From NCBI GenBank assembly GCA_034436355.1, contig DAOTVQ010000029.1, positions 1 through 64,000 on the forward strand: a stretch of DNA of 64,000 bases. The letters run 5' to 3'. The notes below the pieces were generated by a model. The model made no database searches. It worked only from the letters and a program-made list of their open reading frames with translations, and was not told the origin of the DNA. Shown in pieces: positions 60,013-64,000 of the stretch (positions within the stretch are counted from its first letter, which is position 1; each line of letters opens with the position of its first letter). This DNA is from CP2-2F sp034436355 (GTDB lineage: Bacteria; Chloroflexota; Anaerolineae; Aggregatilineales; UBA2796). The translations under genes were made by a program, and so were the position numbers.

Positions 60013-60405
60013 TCAGGGCAAGTTGCAAAAAAGCGCGATGTTGTTGCCGTCAGGATCGTGGAGTGTGGCGTAGCGCTGTCCCCAGGGTGCGTCAAAGGGC
60101 GCTTTCTGCCCGTGGTAGCCGTTTGCCACCAAACGGTCGTAAGTGGCGTTCACCTCAGCCACGCTCGCGCACAGAAAGTCAAGGCTGATGCGATGTCCGC
60201 CTGCTGGTGGCGTCCATTCGGCATCAAAACGCTGGATGACCTCAACCGTATCCCACGCAAAGCGCAAGCCATTTGGCAGCACAACCTCCACATGCCCTTC
60301 GGCATCGTGTGCGGCGGGAATTTCCAGCCCAAGCGCACGGTAGAAGTCGAGCGAGGTCTTCATATCACGCACAACCAAGCCGATCAGGTCTAGTTTGGGA
60401 ACCAT
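60013..60405 (-). CDS. Single-domain VOC (glyoxalase/bleomycin-resistance fold) protein
   Basis: A 130-residue VOC protein (KLDLIGLVVRDMKTSLDFYRALG, HVEVVLPNGLRFAWD, DPDGNNIALFCNLP). Single-domain members act as dimers in antibiotic binding, isomerisation or lyase reactions; the metal His are partly missing, so the reaction cannot be predicted. Start is ATG 60405 with AGGAG nine bases upstream; the longer frame is unconserved. The upstream region has a TATAAT on the minus strand at 60482-60487. Confidence 0.88.
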   Translation of the reverse strand: MVPKLDLIGLVVRDMKTSLDFYRALGLEIPAAHDAEGHVEVVLPNGLRFAWDTVEVIQRFDAEWTPPAGGHRISLDFLCASVAEVNATYDRLVANGYHGQKAPFDAPWGQRYATLHDPDGNNIALFCNLP

Positions 60406-60481
60406 GCAACACACTCCTAAGCTAAACAGGTGACAAGTGCTTATCAAGGTTGGCAGCGCTGCGCGCCTCACCATGCCACAC

Positions 60482-60487
60482 ATTATA
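60482..60487 (-). promoter_or_regulatory. -10 element of the VOC-Uma2 unit
   Basis: A perfect TATAAT on the minus strand about 77 bases upstream of the VOC ATG. The -35 is not clear. Confidence 0.35.
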
Positions 60488-60550
60488 GCCTGATTCGAGC
60501 CACTTGGCAGGCGGCAACTTTCAAAAGCGCACCTTTCAAGCGCTACGCGC

Positions 60551-60556
60551 TATAAT
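60551..60556 (+). promoter_or_regulatory. -10 element of formate-tetrahydrofolate ligase
   Basis: A perfect TATAAT 50 bases before the fhs ATG at 60607; no convincing -35 hexamer. Confidence 0.45.
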
Positions 60557-60606
60557 GAAGGTGGCACACACCCTAAAATTGATTAGCCAAAAGGATCGGT
60601 TTCTCG

Positions 60607-62307
60607 ATGCTTTCTGATATTGCCATTGCCCAGCGCGCCCACTTAAAACACATTCATGAGATCGCCGCGCAAATGGGCTTAACCCCTGATGATCTCGACC
60701 TCTACGGCAGCCCTTATGTTGCCAAACTGCGCCTTGAGGCGCTGCCGAAACTGAGCAGCCGCCCGAATGGACGCTATATTGATGTGACCGCCATCACGCC
60801 GACGCCGCTGGGTGAAGGCAAAACGACCACCACCGTTGGGCTAGGGCAAGCGATGCAGCACATCGGCAAGCGCGCCGTGATCACGCTGCGGCAGCCCTCA
60901 CAAGGTCCGACATTTGGCATCAAAGGCGGTGCTGCTGGCGGTGGCTATTCGCAAGTGGTGCCGATGGAGACCTTCAACCTGCACCTGACGGGCGATATTC
61001 ATGCCGTCAGCGCTGCCAACAACCTGCTGGCTGCCATGATTGACAACAAATTGATGCGCGGCAATCCGCTGCGGATTGACCCTGATAGCATCACGTGGAA
61101 GCGCGTCGTAGACATGAACGACCGCGCCCTGCGGCAAATCATCGTTGGGCTAGGCGGCAGAGCCGAAGGCGGCGTGCTGCGCGAGACGGGCTTTGATATT
61201 GCGGTTGCCAGCGAGGTGATGGCAATCCTCGCCCTGACCACTTCCCTAGAAGACATGCGCGCACGCTTTGGACGCATTGTGATCGGCTTCACGGAGGATA
61301 AACAGCCCGTCACCGCTGAGCAAATCGGTGCCGCCGGCGCCATGACCGTCCTGATGAAAGAGGCACTACGCCCGAACCTGCTCCAAACGCTTGAAAATAC
61401 GCCCGCCATCGTCCACGCTGGACCGTTTGCCAACATCGCGCATGGCAATAGCAGCATCCTTGCCGATCAGTTCGCCATCAAGTGCGCGGATTATGTGATT
61501 ACCGAAAGCGGCTTTGGCGCCGATATTGGCGCGGAGAAATTCTTTAACATCAAATGCCGCTATAGTGGCTTGGCGCCTGATGCCGCCGTGCTGGTGGTGA
61601 CGGTGCGTGCGCTAAAAGCACACAGCGGACGCTACCGCATTGTGGCAGGCAAAGCGCTGCCGCCAGAATTGTTGGAGCGCAACATTGCCGATGTCGAGGC
61701 AGGTGCGGCAAACCTGCTCAAGCAGATTGAGAACGTGCGCTTGCACGGCGTTACGCCGGTGGTGGCGATCAACGTCTTTGAGAGCGATCATCCCGACGAG
61801 ATCGAGGTGATTCGGCGCATCGCCGTAGAAGGCGGCGCGCTGGGTGCAGCCGTTTCGCGCCATTTCACCGATGGCGGGCGCGGCGCAATCGAATTGGCGG
61901 AAATGGTGGTGCAAGCCGCCGAAACGCCTAGCCAATTCCGCTTCCTCTATGAGCTGGATCAGCCTATCAAGGCGAAGATCGAGGCGATTGCCACCAAAAT
62001 CTACGGCGCGGAGGGCGTCAGCTTTGAGCCGCAAGCGGAAAAGCAAATCGCTATGTACGAGCGTGCTGGGCTGGGCAACTTGCCGATCTGCATGGCGAAG
62101 ACGCACCTGAGCCTGAGCCATGATCCAACGCGGCGCGGCGCACCAAAAGGCTTCACGCTGCCCATCCGCGAGGTGCGCGCCAGCGTGGGTGCGGGCTTCA
62201 TCTATCCGCTGTGTGGCGAAATGCGGACGATGCCGGGGCTGTCCGAGCATCCCGCCGCCGAGAAAGTGGACATTGATGGAGATGGGAATATTGTTGGGTT
62301 GTTCTAA
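60607..62307 (+). CDS. fhs: Formate-tetrahydrofolate ligase
   Basis: Makes 10-formyltetrahydrofolate from formate, ATP and tetrahydrofolate. The 566-residue protein (usual about 555) has the P-loop TPLGEGKTTTTVGL, RQPSQGPTFGIKGGAAGGGYSQV and the GFGADIGAEKFFNIKCR signature. It gives entry of formate into the one-carbon pool, which connects to the MTHFR fusion and both methionine-forming methyltransferases of this window. The gene stands alone, with its own promoter and a hairpin after it. Confidence 0.97.
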   Translation: MLSDIAIAQRAHLKHIHEIAAQMGLTPDDLDLYGSPYVAKLRLEALPKLSSRPNGRYIDVTAITPTPLGEGKTTTTVGLGQAMQHIGKRAVITLRQPSQGPTFGIKGGAAGGGYSQVVPMETFNLHLTGDIHAVSAANNLLAAMIDNKLMRGNPLRIDPDSITWKRVVDMNDRALRQIIVGLGGRAEGGVLRETGFDIAVASEVMAILALTTSLEDMRARFGRIVIGFTEDKQPVTAEQIGAAGAMTVLMKEALRPNLLQTLENTPAIVHAGPFANIAHGNSSILADQFAIKCADYVITESGFGADIGAEKFFNIKCRYSGLAPDAAVLVVTVRALKAHSGRYRIVAGKALPPELLERNIADVEAGAANLLKQIENVRLHGVTPVVAINVFESDHPDEIEVIRRIAVEGGALGAAVSRHFTDGGRGAIELAEMVVQAAETPSQFRFLYELDQPIKAKIEAIATKIYGAEGVSFEPQAEKQIAMYERAGLGNLPICMAKTHLSLSHDPTRRGAPKGFTLPIREVRASVGAGFIYPLCGEMRTMPGLSEHPAAEKVDIDGDGNIVGLF

Positions 62308-62319
62308 CAAAACTCACCC

Positions 62320-62349
62320 TTGTGAGGCGGAAAGATTTCTGCCTCACAA
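62320..62349 (+). other. Hairpin after formate-tetrahydrofolate ligase
   Basis: TTGTGAGGC (62320-62328) and GCCTCACAA (62341-62349) form a perfect 9-bp stem; an inner GAAA/TTTC pairing can extend it. It is followed by A's and not T's, so it is more likely a 3' stabilising or weak termination structure. Confidence 0.5.
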
Positions 62350-62461
62350 AAACGCTTTGCCTTCCAAGAAAACGTTTACACGCGCTGCTTTGTTGACCCT
62401 TTATGAACTCTAGAAAACGTGCTACCATTTTAGACAACGAAAAATTGCTCCAACTAGGTGC

Positions 62462-62491
62462 TTGACAAGGAGAGGAGGCGTATGTTAGACT
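62462..62491 (+). promoter_or_regulatory. Promoter of the excisionase-like gene
   Basis: A perfect -35 TTGACA (62462-62467) with TAGACT (62486-62491) after an 18-base spacer. Transcription near 62498 would lead directly into a GGGAGG ribosome site at 62502-62507 for the ATG at 62516. An AGGAGG with a 14-codon frame (62482-62526) lies within the promoter and would not be transcribed from it. Confidence 0.6.
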
Positions 62492-62515
62492 GTGAACACT
62501 TGGGAGGCGCGGGCG

Positions 62516-62737
62516 ATGGTGCGTAGCGAAACTCGCAAACAACCCATTGACCCGAATGCTATCTACAGTAGGCAAGAAGCGGCTGAAGCGCTCGGAGTGA
62601 GCCTCAGCACACTCAAAAAGCTGATCAGCGCGGGGCATCTGCGCGTCAGCCAGCCGGAAGGCGTTCGGCGTATTTTCATCAAGGGCGAGAGCATTCTCGC
62701 AATGCTTGACCAGACCGTTTTAGAAAGGCGTGCTTAG
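62516..62737 (+). CDS. Excisionase/MerR-like helix-turn-helix protein
   Basis: A 73-residue DNA-binding protein with the HTH_17/excisionase-type motif SRQEAAEALGVSLSTLKKLI and the wing SAGHLRVSQPEGVRRIFIK. Such proteins are recombination-directionality factors of integrative elements or small regulators. The start is ATG 62516, set by GGGAGG eight bases before. No integrase is within the window, although the rest of the region could belong to a small mobile element extending to the right. Composition is less GC-rich than the fhs gene. Confidence 0.85.
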   Translation: MVRSETRKQPIDPNAIYSRQEAAEALGVSLSTLKKLISAGHLRVSQPEGVRRIFIKGESILAMLDQTVLERRA

Positions 62738-62738
62738 C

Positions 62739-63134
62739 ATGGTTAACCAAATGGTGAGAGGGATTGCAATCGGGAAGATGAGCGCATCTGCGTTCGTCAT
62801 CCGTGCGCGCCTCGTCGCCAGCGAGGGCGCCACCGCTAAGCCTCTCAGTGGTTTTACGAAGGCACAGGGTTCGCCACTGCCAAGTTTGGCAGGCTTGCTG
62901 GGTGGAGTGTTTGCCACAGGCAACGGCGCAGGGCTACGGAATGCCTTGCCCAACCCACGGCGCAATGATCAAGATGATCCACGTGCCGCGCAGTTCGTAA
63001 ACCTAATCAGCGTGAACACGCAGCGAACGGAGAGTGGATACAGCGCCAGTACTTGGCACGGAATGTATCCAATGCACATTAAAAACGGTCGGTTCAACGT
63101 CTTGGGAACATGCCGAAGGAGGCTTATCGCGTAA
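62739..63134 (+). CDS. Unrecognised 131-residue ORF after the HTH gene
   Basis: Starts with ATG one base after the HTH stop. The translation is basic, with a Gly/Leu/Ala-rich middle (SLAGLLGGVFATGNGAG) and no recognisable domain. There is no ribosome site in front, and codon use looks less regular than in neighbours. It may be a real small gene coupled to the HTH gene or a chance frame; a shorter frame on the other strand (62720-62965) looks no better. Confidence 0.35.
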   Translation: MVNQMVRGIAIGKMSASAFVIRARLVASEGATAKPLSGFTKAQGSPLPSLAGLLGGVFATGNGAGLRNALPNPRRNDQDDPRAAQFVNLISVNTQRTESGYSASTWHGMYPMHIKNGRFNVLGTCRRRLIA

Positions 63135-63193
63135 CAAACGCGACCTTCACGCGGAGTGTTCTTTACCCGCAACGCACCTTGAGCAAGCACGGG

Positions 63194-63232
63194 AGACGTA
63201 GAGCCGAAAAACAGAGGTTCTACGTCTTTTTT
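63194..63232 (+). terminator. Rho-independent terminator of the HTH unit
   Basis: AGACGTAGA (63194-63202) and TCTACGTCT (63219-63227) form a 9-bp stem with a 16-base loop, followed by an unbroken run of T's to 63232. Confidence 0.7.
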
Positions 63233-63263
63233 GTCTGTCGGTGCCATTGGGAGTGACCAGCTT

Positions 63264-63509
63264 ATGTTGAGCAATCGTCTGGACATTCGCGTCTACCAGA
63301 CTTTGTTTACGGAAGATCGCTTCGCGTCCTTATTCAAAACAGTAGATCGCTTGCACGATGTGGTGAGCGAAGGCAAGCTCGAACAGGTTACGAACTTGTC
63401 TCCAGAGGAGGTGATTGGGTGGCTACAAGATATAGCTTACACACTCAACGAGACCATCAGAGAACTGCAATCTTCGGAAGAACCCGAAGAAGCGGATCAA
63501 GCGTGGTAG
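63264..63509 (+). CDS. Small helical acidic protein of unknown function
   Basis: An 81-residue protein (MLSNRLDIRVYQTLFTED onward), mainly helical and with an acidic C-terminus (SSEEPEEADQAW). The translation looks protein-like but no family is recognised. Start is ATG 63264 with GGGAG at 63249-63253. It follows the terminator, so it must have its own promoter or be transcribed separately. Confidence 0.6.
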   Translation: MLSNRLDIRVYQTLFTEDRFASLFKTVDRLHDVVSEGKLEQVTNLSPEEVIGWLQDIAYTLNETIRELQSSEEPEEADQAW

Positions 63510-63571
63510 AAGCCTTTTTAGTGCGTTCAGTAATCAGTGTACGGTGCATATGTCCCATAACGGAGGGAACA

Positions 63572-63730
63572 ATGCAGGCTCAACAAACCAGTTGTAGTGC
63601 TGACGGTTCGGGTGCGACGTATGGCAATGATGAGCCAGCCCTGAGCGTGCGCGGCGGCAAAATGTTCGCCATACATCGCACGTTCGGCGCAAAAGGCTGT
63701 TTGCCACACCCGCAAATGGGTACGCATTAG
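63572..63730 (+). CDS. Possible 52-residue ORF
   Basis: ATG 63572 follows a strong GGAGGG with 5 bases spacing, the best argument for it. The translation (MQAQQTSCSADGSGATYG onward) is not recognised. Confidence 0.3.
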   Translation: MQAQQTSCSADGSGATYGNDEPALSVRGGKMFAIHRTFGAKGCLPHPQMGTH

Positions 63731-63808
63731 GGCTTTTCTGGAACAATCCCATATGGTGAATGGGCGGATGGTTCTGGAAGAGCGCATAACAGCAGTTGAA
63801 GCAACCTA

Positions 63809-63961
63809 ATGCAAACAACCGGAATTCCATCCGCAACCAGCACAGAATGTACTCTTCATCTCGGGCGTGCTGGAAGCCATTCAACCGAACTACTGTCCGA
63901 AACCATAACGACAAATTCGTTTTACAACTTCACGTGTGAACTGTTCCGAGCAAGCCCGTAG
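63809..63961 (+). CDS. Possible 50-residue ORF
   Basis: ATG 63809 overlaps the TAA stop of a preceding open frame (TAATG), and the frame ends with TAG at 63959-63961. The translation is Thr/Ser-rich and unrecognised. It may be chance. Confidence 0.2.
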   Translation: MQTTGIPSATSTECTLHLGRAGSHSTELLSETITTNSFYNFTCELFRASP

Positions 63962-64000
63962 CGGCGGCACATGGCAAGCGGCTTGCTCAGCAGCCTTTAG

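Larger units (their letters stand above)
63510..64000. other. Right end of window, coding status unclear
   Basis: About 490 bases with only short frames on both strands and no recognised protein. The minus-strand frame at 63534-63914 (126 residues) is Cys/His/Arg-rich and has no ribosome site; I consider it a chance frame. Two short plus-strand frames, given separately, have start-signals. Continuation beyond the window is needed to interpret it. Confidence 0.5.

Noticed and set aside
62482..62526. 14-codon leader peptide with a strong AGGAGG site
   Set aside because: It lies over the promoter spacer and -10, so it would not be transcribed from the evident TTGACA promoter.
63534..63914. 126-residue minus-strand frame near the right end
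   Set aside because: Composition (Cys, His, Arg, Phe rich) is typical of a chance frame and there is no ribosome site.

Overview
The window looks like a chromosome segment of a member of the Chloroflexota, probably Anaerolineae-like. The GC content is moderate to high and gene density is very high. An operon carries mevalonate kinase, an archaeal-type isopentenyl phosphate kinase and a decaprenyl-phosphate phosphoribosyltransferase-like UbiA protein, a combination known from Chloroflexota such as Roseiflexus. Uma2, DinB/ClbS, DUF433/DUF5615 and PucR-type genes are also frequent in that phylum. The taxonomic call is inference; no rRNA or marker gene was seen. No tRNA, rRNA, CRISPR array or insertion sequence was recognised.

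Layout. 1-7.9 kb: a partial membrane protein, trpF, a GntR/FCD regulator flanked by an 11-bp inverted repeat, an RluB-type pseudouridine synthase with a long arginine-rich tail, an AmaP-like membrane protein, a stand-alone BLUF photoreceptor, and the UbiA-MVK-IPK isoprenoid operon (minus strand). 8.0-18.4 kb: a promoter, a structured untranslated RNA and a terminator-like hairpin precede a chain of plus-strand genes (ClbS-like, metH, two unrecognised small genes, a DNA adenine methylase, Uma2, aldo/keto reductase). Two small toxin-antitoxin-like pairs follow, then a homocysteine methyltransferase/MTHFR fusion. The two pairs are separated by a scar made of the first 38 bases of the downstream gene and the last 48 bases of the upstream gene; this is the strongest oddity of the window.

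18.4-31.5 kb: a SufR-like Fe-S regulator followed in frame by the tail of a DinB gene, a PadR-controlled ABC exporter whose permease is frameshifted, a membrane protein, and a TerY-P type triad (vWA protein, PP2C phosphatase, zinc-ribbon kinase). A J-domain protein and a GT39 glycosyltransferase come next. 31.6-43.4 kb: a PucR-type regulator, MoxR, a LysM/M23-like lipoprotein, aroQ, a macro-domain hydrolase, ornithine carbamoyltransferase, a TPR protein, diadenylate cyclase, MoaB and leuB. 43.4-54.5 kb: a long minus-strand run with a surface-polysaccharide group (UXS, Wzy-like, GtrA, GT4), a GAF/PAS histidine kinase split by one missing base, YgfZ, a ClbS-like protein and a second membrane histidine kinase. 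54.7-62.3 kb: an FAD amine-oxidase-like enzyme, an FHA/zinc-ribbon protein, VOC enzymes, a membrane protein, Uma2 with a broken HicB-like gene, and formate-tetrahydrofolate ligase. 62.4-64 kb: a small accessory region with an excisionase-like HTH gene under a clear promoter, a terminator and several small unrecognised ORFs.

How the genes work together: formate-tetrahydrofolate ligase, MTHFR and two homocysteine methyltransferases supply one-carbon units for methionine; trpF, aroQ, argF and leuB are isolated amino-acid biosynthesis genes. The TerY-P triad, FHA protein, CdaA, BLUF protein and two orphan histidine kinases make the segment rich in signalling.
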